This document shows, in pieces, positions 11,603 to 21,399 of a DNA stretch of 27,805 nucleotides. The notes beneath the pieces were generated by a model. The model was not told the origin of the DNA, ran no database searches, and was given only the letters and a program-made list of their open reading frames with translations. A program made the position numbers and the translations under genes. The stretch lies in NCBI GenBank assembly GCA_004151065.3, contig NWUY0300002612.1, positions 34,930 through 62,734 on the forward strand. Direction: 5' to 3'. The first letter of the stretch is position 1, and every line of letters starts with the position of its first letter. The DNA is from Larix sibirica (Eukaryota; Streptophyta; Pinopsida; Pinales; Pinaceae).

Positions 11603-13140
11603 GTGAGCTGTAACCAACAGAATTTGAATTTAATGTGCTCACCCTCCCACTCTAAAGTGCTACAAATTGTTGTGCCTATAAATTCACATGAAGACTCATG
11701 TTCGTATTTCACAGCACAATGCGAACTTCAACAAGCAAATCACCTAGATGCTCCGCTAACCCTCCCTTTCAACGGACCAGCCATGGAACCAAATAAATAC
11801 CGTACAGGAACTAGGTCCAAATCCGTTGAGCTAAAATCCAAAATGATACTAGAAGAAGCCTCTGTAACGGCCCTCAAAGCAAGAATACACAAAATTAAGA
11901 AAGCCAAACTTGACAAGCTCAATTGGGAAAAATACTACGTATAGTTCAAGGAATGGGGAGTTTGATACAATAAATGGATAGAATCTACTCAGAATCTCAG
12001 CATAGCTTCAATACGACAATATTTCAATGCACCTTTGATTGCATTATTCAACAATTTAAAGGAAATTATTGTGAAATTTCTGGTAAGACGATACCATGAT
12101 GGGAAAATTTGGATAGATGAGTCCATCCCTATCATAGATTCCCTCATTAACACAATTACATGCATTTCAAGCAAGGAACCAATAGTGTCAATGACCTGCA
12201 ATGCAGTATCCCTAATGGAGGAATTTACAGGGTTGGTTGCTGGCAAGATTTCAAAAGGACTGATAATCAACAAAGTACAGTATGAAAACTATAAATGGAC
12301 TGCTATTATTATTTCCTTATGTCTAACAAGCTCAGGTTGTCCACCTGACTTGATATTAGACATGTTAGAAGATGTAAAGCAAGTTGCAACTAACGCAAGA
12401 GTTTTCAATTGGGATAACCATCTAGCTCAACTAATCAAAGAAAATTATGCAAAATTCTAGAATTTTGCACACTCCATCAGATTTCTTTCATTACTAATAT
12501 GGATAGTAATGGAAAATATAACCCAGTTGAAGAAAAATAATTTTCTAGCACTTGCCAACCTCCCATGACAAATTTTCAGTTATTTGCAGGTAAAAGACCA
12601 TCATTAAAACTCAACAAAGCAAAGACATATTTAAAACTTTGGTTCCAAGACATAAAAATAGATGCACAAGATGGAGAGTACTACAACATGTCTATCACTA
12701 CCTTCCCTCGAAAGCACATATTGAACTTTGCTTCAATTGCACAAAAGTTTGGTATAACCAGGGAGTGGGAGGAGAAGCTCAAGAATTGGACTTTTATCCA
12801 AACATCCCAGAGATATTTACTGATATGGAAAAATAGTTGAACATAGCATACCCCATACTGAATTTGGTGCCAGCTCAGCACTCGAGCCTCATCGAACCTT
12901 TGACAGAAGGAGAACTTGAAGAATAGAGAGAAGTCACCTTATATATCACAACATTCTGTGTAGAGGAATAACTGATTAACCCCTGAGCACTTGTACCATC
13001 GCCATTGCAAGTAAAGAGCCAGTCATTGAATCTCTGGATGATGCGATTGAAACTGATAAAGAAAAACCACTCATCAAGGAAGGAGAACAACCCAAATTTG
13101 AAGAACCACGACTTAAAGAACAAGTCAAAAAAATTGCTTG
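11603..13140 (+). pseudogene. ORF3, N-terminal globular part, unknown function (broken)
   Basis: Downstream of integrase, coding sequence resumes on the same strand. One frame runs from 11603 to 12460 with two stops (11942 and 11963). A shifted frame continues from 12565 to about 12800, then shifts again. Readable blocks include RRYHDGKIWIDESIPI, LINTITCISSKEPI, EEFTGLVAGKISKGL, FQLFAGKRPSLKL and YYNMSITTFPRKHIL. The amino-acid mix (aromatic, aliphatic, charged) suggests a folded domain of 300-400 residues. The block around W-I-D-E-x-I-P-I then L-I-x-x-I-T faintly resembles plant mobile-domain-type proteins found in some plant retroelements; this is an impression only. There is no clear signal peptide or membrane anchor, so I do not call it an envelope. 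Confidence 0.6.
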
Positions 13141-15252
13141 CAAGAACTTTGAGTACTGACGCGACCTAAAATGAAAAGCAACGAGGAAAAATTCCAGGAA
13201 AAGAAAACTTCTACTGGAGCCTACAAGAGATGAAATTGAGGAACTTAGAAAGCAAGCTCAAAACACATTTATTGAATCTAGAAAGAACAATGTGTCACCC
13301 GACCAACAGATTTAGAAATACTTCCAACAAAAGAAGGCATCGTTACCAACTGTTACAACACTCACTGCCACAATATCCCCCACTTCAAAATAAATCATGC
13401 ACTTCCAAGCCTCGAAAGGACCCAGTCGATTTAACAAATGAATTACCAACCCCATCACCATCCAGAGTCAAAGAAGAAGATGAACAAGAGGTAACCACTC
13501 CTAGATTTGAGCAAATCGTACATACACTGGAATTTCGTCAATATGTAGTAGACTATATCCAACAACTTTCTTCAATCCCCCCCTTATAGTCAGTAAGTTC
13601 GGTCATAAAACCTCAGACTTCAAGCAAAGTGAAATTACCATCTATAAAATCTATAATGCAACCACCTGCATCACGACCAACTACGTCCACCCCTATGAGA
13701 ACAAGTTGAGATGTAACTATCTCATTGAATGCACCCGCCTCTATACCTATAATTCATCCAATCCATCTCCCTGCAGCAGTACCCATGCCTCCTCCAGTCA
13801 AATCAACTATCATTACTACTTCACCATCACCCTTCACAACTGCTTCTCCAGCTGCTGAAAATACCCCACCCTCACCCTCAAGTCTCGCAGCTTCTGTACA
13901 AGGCTTCAACGACTTTTTCAAGCAAACACCTCCACTACACTTATTGGTTTGTTTACCACCCTATACAACCCATATATATATATTCTCCTCAAAAAACCAC
14001 AACATCAACAGTGCCAATGACCTCATCTATCGATAACTTACTATCATTGTCTCCTTTACCATCACCTCCTCTATAGTCTTTACCTATACCAGTGTCGCCC
14101 CCTTTACCGTTGTCATCTCCCTTACCATGCTCATCATGTTTAACAACGATGGTGTCACTAACAACATTTTTAGAGCCCCCACGGTCACCACATCCACCAT
14201 CGACCTCAACAGTTCTGACATATGTTTCCCCAACCACATCCACTGCAGATATGACTACTACACCATCGACAACTCCAATCTCTACTAAATATTCCAAGAA
14301 ATAAGCAAAGAAAGACAAGAAAAGTAAGAAGGATCCCGATATCACCTTCTCGATCAAGTTAGCAGAAGGACATGAAGCAAAATCAGTTACCATGTCTCCT
14401 TCCTCAATACGAGATTTTTTTTTGATAATCTTATGAAAGTAGCCACTAAAAAATGTAACAAAAGATGGAAAGACGAACCTTAAAAGCTCAAAACAGTGAA
14501 GGAAGAATAAAAATATACATCGACTGCTTGCGCCAAAAAAGTACAATAAAGTATTGGTCAGTTGCTAGAGCATTCTACTAGAGAAACCACTTGATAGAAT
14601 TAAAGCTCTCTTTGAATTTGTTGTGGAGAAATATGACAACATTCAAGAACAAATACTCCTGAAATAGAAAGATGAAATAAGATTCCTCCTCGCAGAACAA
14701 TTCAAAACATTCATATAATACGATGCCAAGTTAAAAGAATATGAACCCCAAGCGACTAATGCATCTGTCGTCTTAAACAATTGGTATAGTTATTATGGAA
14801 AATTTTGCATAGATATACAAAAGCAACAAAATACTATATTGGAACTATATCAACATCAACAGTTGGCCAGTCTAGAAGCAACTCAAGTGCTAGAACAACA
14901 TATCCATATGGAAAATAAATGGCAAGAATAGTTCTGACGAAATGAGTACCAATGGCTCTAGCAAGGAAATCAAGCTCAAGAATAATTCACTCGTCTTACT
15001 CCATGGATTTATTGACTAATGCGGTTTGCTGAGCTCCAGATACAAGCTTGTGGTCTTGATATGCAAAAAATTATGAAGAGAACCAATGCAGATCAAGATC
15101 CTCTAGCTCTTGAACTGACTAGCCTAACAACAACTATGAATACCATGTCATCAGAATGAGATGACTTCCAACACCGAATCGCTCTCTCTGATCCAACAAT
15201 TGTCGAAGATTGTGTCAAATGCATCTCTTCGAGTCAAGCATGCATGTCATAG
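13141..15252 (+). pseudogene. ORF3, C-terminal part: basic, Pro/Ser/Thr-rich and coiled-coil regions (broken)
   Basis: This continues the same sense reading through several frameshifts. A basic cluster (RKNSRKRKLLLEP) near 13170-13220 could be a nuclear localisation signal and is followed by a helical stretch (DEIEELRKQAQ). From about 13400 to 14300 the product is rich in Pro, Ser and Thr (for example LPTPSPSRVKEEDEQE). It ends in a lysine-rich patch near 14300-14335. From 14602 to 15252 one frame is readable for over 200 codons with eight stops, all one transition from Gln, Trp or Arg codons. It is Gln/Glu/Leu-rich (for example LEATQVLEQHIHMENKW), suggesting a coiled coil. A TAG at 15250-15252 ends it about 90 bases before the polypurine tract. 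The 185-codon minus-strand frame at 13989-14546 is its shadow. Confidence 0.6.
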
Positions 15253-15337
15253 CACACATAGTAGCAATGGTATATTGTAAATTGTGTCTCCAAATTTTTG
15301 CATCTCCCTGAGTCTCTTTGGGATGAAGAAATTTTTT

Positions 15338-15350
15338 AGGGCGAGGGAGA
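15338..15350 (+). other. Polypurine tract
   Basis: AGGGCGAGGGAGA has 12 purines in 13 bases, directly before the 3' LTR. It is in the expected place for priming plus-strand DNA synthesis. A T-rich run (ATTTTTT, 15331-15337) precedes it, as is common. Confidence 0.75.
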
Positions 15351-15682
15351 CGTTGGAAGAGCCTACACGGCCAGTTGACTAGGTTCTCTCGACCGACTTG
15401 CATATAGTCGGTCCATTTAGTTGTGTCGGTTATGGTGACCGACCGAACAACTATGTAACAAAATAATTTTTTGTATCAAATATATAATAGGCTTGTGAAA
15501 TAAGGAAGGGAGATGATTTTTGTACATATCTAGCATGTCTGATAATTAAAGATACTTGTTCCTTGGGTCCCCATTACTCTATTTTCCTTCTATATCATGT
15601 ATGTGTGATTATGCGTGCAATGTACATATATGTATGATTGGTTTGCTATTGGTAACTCCATGTAATCCCTTAGATTACAACA
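15351..15682 (+). repeat. 3' LTR
   Basis: It starts CGTTGGAAG (TG mutated to CG) and ends TTACAACA. It is the same length as the 5' LTR and aligns without gaps. It carries the TATA-like box at 15481-15488 and ATTAAA at 15545-15550. It seems to keep more CpG sites near its start than the 5' LTR, so it probably shows the ancestral U3 better. Confidence 0.92.
15391..15443 (+). promoter_or_regulatory. Cluster of ACCGAC cores in two hairpins (LTR U3)
   Basis: Within 53 bases there are four exact ACCGAC hexamers: + strand at 15392-15397 and 15438-15443, minus strand at 15407-15412 and 15425-15430. They form two perfect inverted repeats. One is GACCGACT with AGTCGGTC around a 7-base loop; the other is GTCGGT with ACCGAC around a 7-base loop. 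RCCGAC is the core of the DRE/CRT element bound by plant DREB/CBF factors. In the 5' LTR one core is intact and two of the others are damaged by clear C-to-T changes. The regulatory role is inferred. Confidence 0.45.
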
Positions 15683-17497
15683 CATCCCATGTTGGTATGT
15701 GCTTCTTGGAGTTGGAGTTGGATATTGCATCTTCATTAAGTGCAATATAAAGTGTTGTAGCTTTAACATGCAATTGTCATCATGCTGGTGCCGTTCCTTG
15801 TCAGTGATTACCTACAAGAAGTAAACATTACTCTTCATTACTCTCTAGACAAGTCTTGAAATATGCAGTTAGGTTGTGGATTCATGATTCTAGTAGTTTA
15901 CCCTACATTTTCCCTCCATATATGGATAATGAGTTGTGGGAATCTAGTTGGAAATTAGAAGTAAGAACCCTATAATTTTGTCTTAGGACCTCTATGGGAG
16001 CATTCTCTAAATCCTATACAATGCTGGAGATATCAAATTCATCTTAACCTAAGGAAATTTCTCCACACTATGAGGAATTTTGTGACAAGAGGGTTCTAGA
16101 AAGACCATGCACTTTTAGAGCATTGGGTTTGAGTGGGAGGGCATCCTCTAGGAACTCAAATTTTGCTTCAAAGACAAGTGTTGGTATTTAAAGGTGATAT
16201 ATGCCAATACTAAAATAAAAGAAGCCTAGAAATTTCTTGTGGGGCTCACTTTGTGAACATATGACAAAGGATGTATGTTTTAGGATATTAAATAATACCC
16301 CTAATTTCACTAGATATTAAGGAATACCTACAAAAATACCTTTTATGAACCCCTCTCTCAATACACCTTTTGAAGTTAAAAATACCCCTACTTTCACTAG
16401 TTATCCTAGATATCCATTTTTCATGAAACTTTTTATACCCATTTGATTTTTACCCTTAGTATGGTGACATGGAACAACTCTTCTAATCCATAGAAACCTT
16501 GTATGGTGTAACATGAAATCTTAGTGAAAGAAAATATTTCAAGATGGGGAACAACCCCTTGAACATAATTGGACTTCATACACAGTCATTCCAATTTATT
16601 TCACACCACATTCACTCACAAATCATGCCTATTGGAAAACACCTCTATGAATCTAAACACAATTAGATTCACACCACCATCACATCATTCATACTTTTCA
16701 AACACTAATATGAGTTTACACAAAATCGCACTAACACCAACTTTAGACATAGAGTACCTATTCAAACCCCCCAATACCCTATTCAACCCCCTAGATACAT
16801 AATTATAAGCCCCCCTAATATCTACATGTTTTTAATATATTAGAAAAAACATTGACCCTTATGTATGAGGCAATATTTTTCTTCCATTTTAAAATGTATT
16901 AAATCCCCTAATATGAATTGACGTGCTATAATAGTGCTTATGTATTGAACCCCCCATGGGAAATCCAACATGTTGTTGGAAGAGTGGGCACGAACTGGAA
17001 GGGAGACCCTCATGATCTTAGACATTGCTCGATAAAAGAAATTGTTGGTTGAGATTTGGAGCTCATTGATCCTAAATATGAAAACAAAGGGATCCCTAGG
17101 AACAAGACATCTAGGGTTTGCATCAAAGAAGGATCTAGGTGTGAGGGTGTGCTTCCACAATAGATCCGGATCTGAAAATAGTTGAATCCAAAACATTGAG
17201 TGAAGCCCTAGGAATAGAGATATATATGGTTTCTATTGGAGTGAGTTCACGGTAGAAGGACATTCTCCAAAAAGAACCATATATAAAAGGTATTGTTTGT
17301 GGGTGGGAGGGTGGCCTCAAAAATCCAACATTGGAAGATTACATGCCTAACTAGAAAGAATTGATAACAATGGATTATTCTTTTTATCATATCTTTCAAA
17401 CAAATACCAAAAATTTAGAGAAGAAATACAAAAACCAAAATAGATCAGAACAAGTGCTTAACTATATTCATCTAAACAAAGGCCTTTTATATTTTTA
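15683..17497. other. Unassigned flank of the Ty3 element
   Basis: No gene is recognised. A motif of the form TACCCCTAMTTTCACTAG occurs at about 16290-16311 and again at about 16384-16403, hinting at a local duplication. C-rich runs occur at 16760-16815. Two overlapping minus-strand open frames (16840-17196 and 17135-17320) give sequences I cannot place and have no conserved motif. This DNA continues the left flank that the Ty3 element interrupted at 3442. Confidence 0.45.
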
Positions 17498-17785
17498 CAA
17501 TGGGTCCACTCAAGCTAACTGCAAAATGAAAGAAAATAAAAGTAAATGTATTTGTTCCATATTATCTAACTACTGACTAAAAGAACAATAAACTAAATAT
17601 CACATAGCTTGAGGTCATAAATCAAACATAAATAACGCATATGCATGCAGCTTTTAAGGTTGAAAGATGAAACTGATTATCCCCACATGTTGCTAGAAAG
17701 TTGGAAAAGTTCCCTTAAGAGCTATGCAGTATTGGTGATGTATCCTCCTTGGGGAGTGTTCCCTAATGTTTTACTTCATCATATA
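17498..17785. repeat. Diverged dispersed repeat, copy B
   Basis: This is the partner of positions about 60-297, in the same orientation. Matching blocks include CAATGGGTCCACT, CAAACATAAATAACGCATATG, GAGCTATGCA and TATCCTCCTTGGGGAGTGT. Beyond about 17785 the similarity fades. It ends about 200 bases before the first readable part of the Penelope-like element. Confidence 0.6.
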
Positions 17786-17984
17786 AAAGGATCTTTCTTT
17801 GGTAGCACTGAAACCTATAAAAAGAAGTTGCAAAGTGTAGTGTTGACAATTATAGGGCACTAATTGTTAAAGATTGGTGAATACTAATTAATGTGATCAA
17901 TATTCTTTGTAAAAGGAGTATAATGTCATATTAGTAGATCCATTAATATCATTTAAGTAAAGTGATATTCTTAAAAGGTTGTGC

Positions 17985-18720
17985 AAACCTCAAAAGTTGC
18001 ACTGGTATCAAAGTTGATAATGTTTAGATAAAACTACCTCCAATGCATTAAGAATAGGTCTTAGATTTTCAATTAAACCAAAGAAAATTTTAGTGAAGGA
18101 TATTGTGGTTAACATCGAAGATTCCATCCAATCACTAAACAACAATATTAAAGAAGAGGTTAGGCATGATGTGGTTATGATTTTGATAGGTGGAGTCACT
18201 AACTTGAACATTGTCATGTTAGTAGAAGTTTACTTCTACTCTGTGTTTTTTATATTTCAATTAGAGTTCTATGAACAAACTAGTGGTGTAGCCATGGGAT
18301 GAACACTCTAATCAACAATGTCTAACCTTTTCATGGATGAGTTCAAGAATAAATACTTAGAATTCCACCCCCTCAAACCAAAGACTTGGAGTAGGTACAT
18401 CGAGAACATGTATGTGATTTGGCCACATGGACAAACTCATCCATCACTTGAAAAACCAATATGATCATATGCAATTCATCATGGATATTGAATATAATCG
18501 TAGACATGTTATTAATGTTATAGTAACAAGGAAGCAAGATGGATCTTTAGCACACAATTTTTTATAAGAAGCTACCCAAATTGGATAGTATCTCCATGGA
18601 AATTCCCTTCACCACTTGACCCAAAAATTGGGTGGTATTAGCACCTTAGTGGGGTAAGGATCTCAAATGATTATCACCTCAACCAAGAAAAAGGTCACTT
18701 GGTTGAAGTCTTCAAAAACA
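17985..18720 (+). pseudogene. Penelope-type reverse transcriptase fragment
   Basis: The palm region is clear. FYEQTSGVAMG (about 18266-18300) is the family's motif before the catalytic loop. Two stops follow, then MSNLFMDEF and HPLKPKTW. The catalytic loop is RYIENMYVIWPHG at 18393-18431; the family has Y-V-D-D here, so both Asp residues are changed (to Glu at 18402-18404 and Asn at 18405-18407) and the enzyme is dead. After a frameshift come HLKNQYDHMQFIMDIE and VTRKQDGSLAHN, which match the thumb side. The N-terminal finger region before 18090 is hard to read. Confidence 0.85.
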
Positions 18721-18779
18721 AAATATTAAAGAATCACAAGTTAGGATGATGATGTAAAAGGCCAACTCTAGAACTCAAA

Positions 18780-19215
18780 ATAAGAAGCCAATTTTCACCT
18801 CAAAAATTGTCCTTCCTTACATTTAAGGATTAATGGATAAGATTGCCACTTCCTTAAAAAGATAGACATTATCACCATTATCATACCTCATAACACCATT
18901 AAAGGGATAATGAAATCAATGAAAAACCCTTTAGATTCATGTCAATATAAAGTTGTCTACAGGGTTCTATGCTATGGGAAACCATACATTGGTGAAATTG
19001 GTAGATCCTTTAAATTAAGTATGAAAAAATATTAATTTAACACTTGTCTTGATTGATGCCATACTTTTTTCTTTGCTAAGCATTCACACAATATAAAGCA
19101 CCATCACAATAAAGTTCTTTGAAAAATTCACATTTATTCTAAGCACAAGTTTAGGGAGGCCATCAAGATTGTCAAACATCCTAATAATTTAAATATTACT
19201 ATTAAATGTAAATAC
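18780..19215 (+). pseudogene. GIY-YIG endonuclease fragment of the Penelope-like element
   Basis: The endonuclease would nick the target to prime reverse transcription. A linker reading KIVLPYI then MDKIATSLKR leads to the core QYKVVYRVLCYGKPYIGE followed by IGRSFKLSMKKY (18941-19035). This gives the VY...YIG pair of the GIY-YIG fold plus the Arg-containing helix. Compared with the usual C-x-C-G-K block, one Cys position is lost. Further on, KHSHNIKHHH and FREAIKIVKHPNNLNI (19150-19195) match the conserved His- and Glu-containing C-terminal part. Several stops are present. Confidence 0.82.
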
Positions 19216-20100
19216 TCTAATATTTTTAGCTTTTATTATTAATTAGTAGCTAAACACCAACCCTTGTATTCTAACTCCATTAATATACATTATTACAATA
19301 TGTTACTCTCATAAATAATAATATTATTAAAAACATAAAAAATAACAATAATAATAATACTAACTTCTCTATTATTAATCATAATGTGTTTAATCATCTA
19401 AACATAACATACTAAATGGTAATTAGTGTAAAATTCATAATTGCTAATAGTTTGTATTAATAATAAGTGATAAACACTCAAAGCTTTATAAACATCTTCT
19501 TTAGAAATTTCGTGTATATATGAAAAAATTTAAACATCAATAATGATTCATATATTGATATAGATTTTTTACAATCAAAGATGTAGATGTGTAACATAAA
19601 AAATTAATTAATATAAATAATAATGTAAGTTTATAATTCAAATTAAAATTAAAAGAATATATAGTGCATTGATAAACATAAATATTTTAATATAACTACT
19701 AAATAAATTAATATTAAATTTTACTAAATTGTAACTAGTTTTTATATGTGAATTCAATATAATATTTTACAAAAATAAAAAAATAATTTTAAAATTTTAT
19801 TAATAATTTTTGTTGTTATTTTTAGTGGAAATTTATTTGTACATGTGTCATAGCTTTAACATTGATAAATTAAATTAAAGAAGACTATTTTACTAAAAAT
19901 AAAGAAACTAAAAATATAAATCATTATAATAAAATAAATCAATATAAAACCATCTTAATTTATCAAGTATAAAAAGAGATTAAATTATTTAAGCGTAAAT
20001 ATTTTCTAAATTTTTTATTTTAAAAATTTTTACACTTAAAAATTTGATTTCTTTTAATATAAATCCAAATTTAAAATAAATCTATATTAATTTATAATAT
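19216..20100. other. Extremely AT-rich spacer
   Basis: This is almost entirely A and T with runs such as AATAATAATAAT. No gene, structured RNA or clear repeat unit is visible. It may be a matrix-attachment-like or simply decayed region. Confidence 0.6.
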
Positions 20101-20129
20101 CAAAATAAGTAAATTCTTATATTACACGT

Positions 20130-20345
20130 ATGTATATGATTATGTACATTTACTACGGAAGCATAAGACTTTCTCACACTAATGATAAAGGCATGAAGTG
20201 CAAATTCATTTCATTGGACTTGTCTCCACCCAACTCTTACCCAAAAGGGCCAGGCTATATTGATTCAACACTGATAGGATACCCCTATGTGAGAGAGGTC
20301 CTTCAATATGATTTAATCTTTATAATGGTATCCTAGTTTTCTTTC
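20130..20345 (+). other. Possible old LTR 3' end with primer-site-like TGGTATCC
   Basis: The block is less AT-rich than its surroundings and ends TTTATAATGGTATCCTAG, with TGGTATC at about 20327. Many plant LTRs are followed by TGGTATCAGAG (initiator tRNA-Met). Only seven bases match and no partner LTR is seen. A 68-codon frame here is not convincing as a gene. Confidence 0.2.
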
Positions 20346-20836
20346 CAATCCAATATCCTTAAACTTTAGGGTTGATGAATTCGAACTCTTTGGTTGCATG
20401 GTTGAACCTTGGGGTAATATGACATAACATTGTTTTTTTCTCCTTACAAATCCTTTAATACTCACCTAGATGTTGAGAAAGTGGATAACTAATTAAAGTA
20501 ATTTGACGTGTATTTCACGTGAATATCTCTGATTACTGGGAAACGTATGAAGTAGACGCAAAGGTAAAATGTGGTGAAAAACAAAACAGAGAACTTGGGG
20601 AACAAATTAATCATCAGATTCCATGTTGCAAAGTAAGATAAGAAGGTCCTAAAATATAATTTTGTGAGTTGCATACATTTAAAAGGATTTCACATTAATT
20701 AAAAGCATTTGAAATAAAAAAAGAGTTGCCATTATTTGAAATTGATATCTATGGCTGGTTATTAGGTGCGCGTAGGATAAAAGATAACCAAAAAGTTGGT
20801 TAAAATTTTTGCTGGAAATTGTTATTTTTCAATTTT

Positions 20837-21319
20837 GGTAATTTCAGTCATTGGGATTGCTTGTTCTAGACTAATTGCCCAATTTTAAAACTACCCGCGA
20901 AATTGCGATCTTGGCCAGAATTGCTCTGCAGGGGGCGTTTTAGTTAGCATTTACTATTAAATTGCGATTTTGGCCAGAATTGCTCTGCCCGAGCAAGTCG
21001 GGGCATTTTAGTTTGCGTTTACTCTTAGGTGTTATATTTGTTTGTTGTTTTTTTATGGAGATTTATCAAAAAATCATATTTTTATCCCTATACTATTTTT
21101 TTGCTTGGTAATTTCAGCTATTGGGATTGCTTGTTCTAGACTAATTACTCATTTTTAAAACTACCGAAATAGTCGAAATTGGGATCTGAACACTTCAAAT
21201 TAGGTTTTTGGCCAGAATTTTTCTACCTGATTCAGGCTAGTTGGGGTGTTTTAGTTAGTGTTTACTATTAAGTGTTATTTATCAAAAAAATCATATTTTT
21301 ATCCCTATACTATTTTTTT
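20837..21319. repeat. Tandem duplication with a 280-base period and nested shorter unit
   Basis: GGTAATTTCAG at 20837 and again at 21117 open two copies that share TTGGGATTGCTTGTTCTAGA and, at their ends, TATTTTTATCCCTATACTATT. The second copy is shorter (about 203 bases). Inside copy 1 a unit beginning AAATTGCGAT (20900 and 20959) is itself duplicated with a period of about 59 bases and contains TTGGCCAGAATTGCTCTGC. A diverged form recurs in copy 2 near 21200-21225. Confidence 0.85.
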
Positions 21320-21399
21320 AAATAACTGTATTAATGCACTAAGAATTTCAAAACATGTAAGAGGAAAAATGATTTGTAAAATCGGAATCTACTACAAAA

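Larger units (their letters stand above)
3443..15682 (+). mobile_element. 12.24-kb Ty3-type LTR retrotransposon, degenerate
   Basis: Two 332-base direct repeats (3443-3774 and 15351-15682) bound a complete internal region. It has a primer-binding site just inside the left LTR and a polypurine tract just before the right one. Between them, all on the + strand, are gag, protease, reverse transcriptase, RNase H and integrase in the order typical of Ty3/gypsy (Metaviridae) elements. About 4 kb of further sense coding sequence follows the integrase. The LTR ends form a TGTT...AACA inverted repeat, with the first base mutated to C in the right copy. Flanking 5-mers are CATAT (left) and CATCC (right), a possible decayed target-site duplication. 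Every coding domain is interrupted by stops and frameshifts. A Tat/Athila-related lineage is my inference from the size, the tRNA-Asp-like primer site and the extra ORF; it is not proven. Confidence 0.93.
17985..19215 (+). mobile_element. Penelope-like retroelement, degenerate
   Basis: A reverse transcriptase of the Penelope type is followed, on the same strand and at the usual distance, by a GIY-YIG endonuclease. That combination is diagnostic of Penelope-like elements. Such elements are widespread in animals. In land plants I know of them from conifers, where they have been interpreted as an ancient transfer from arthropods (the group called Dryad, from memory). Both domains are broken. I cannot see terminal repeats or the exact ends; the limits given are those of the readable protein pieces. 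Confidence 0.82.

Noticed and set aside
13989-14546. 185-codon minus-strand open frame rich in Gly, Asp and Val
   Set aside because: It is the antisense shadow of the Pro/Ser/Thr-rich part of ORF3. The composition follows from that bias and no motif is present.
11603-15252. ORF3 as a retroviral-type envelope
   Set aside because: Position after integrase fits, but I see no signal peptide, transmembrane segment or cysteine pattern. The content is Pro/Ser/Thr-rich and coiled-coil instead.
3438-15687. Perfect target-site duplication of the Ty3 element
   Set aside because: The flanking 5-mers CATAT and CATCC agree at only three positions. It is plausible after decay but not demonstrable.
20326-20340. 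Primer-binding site TGGTATCC of another LTR element
   Set aside because: Only seven bases match the initiator-tRNA site, and there is no partner LTR or coding remnant nearby.
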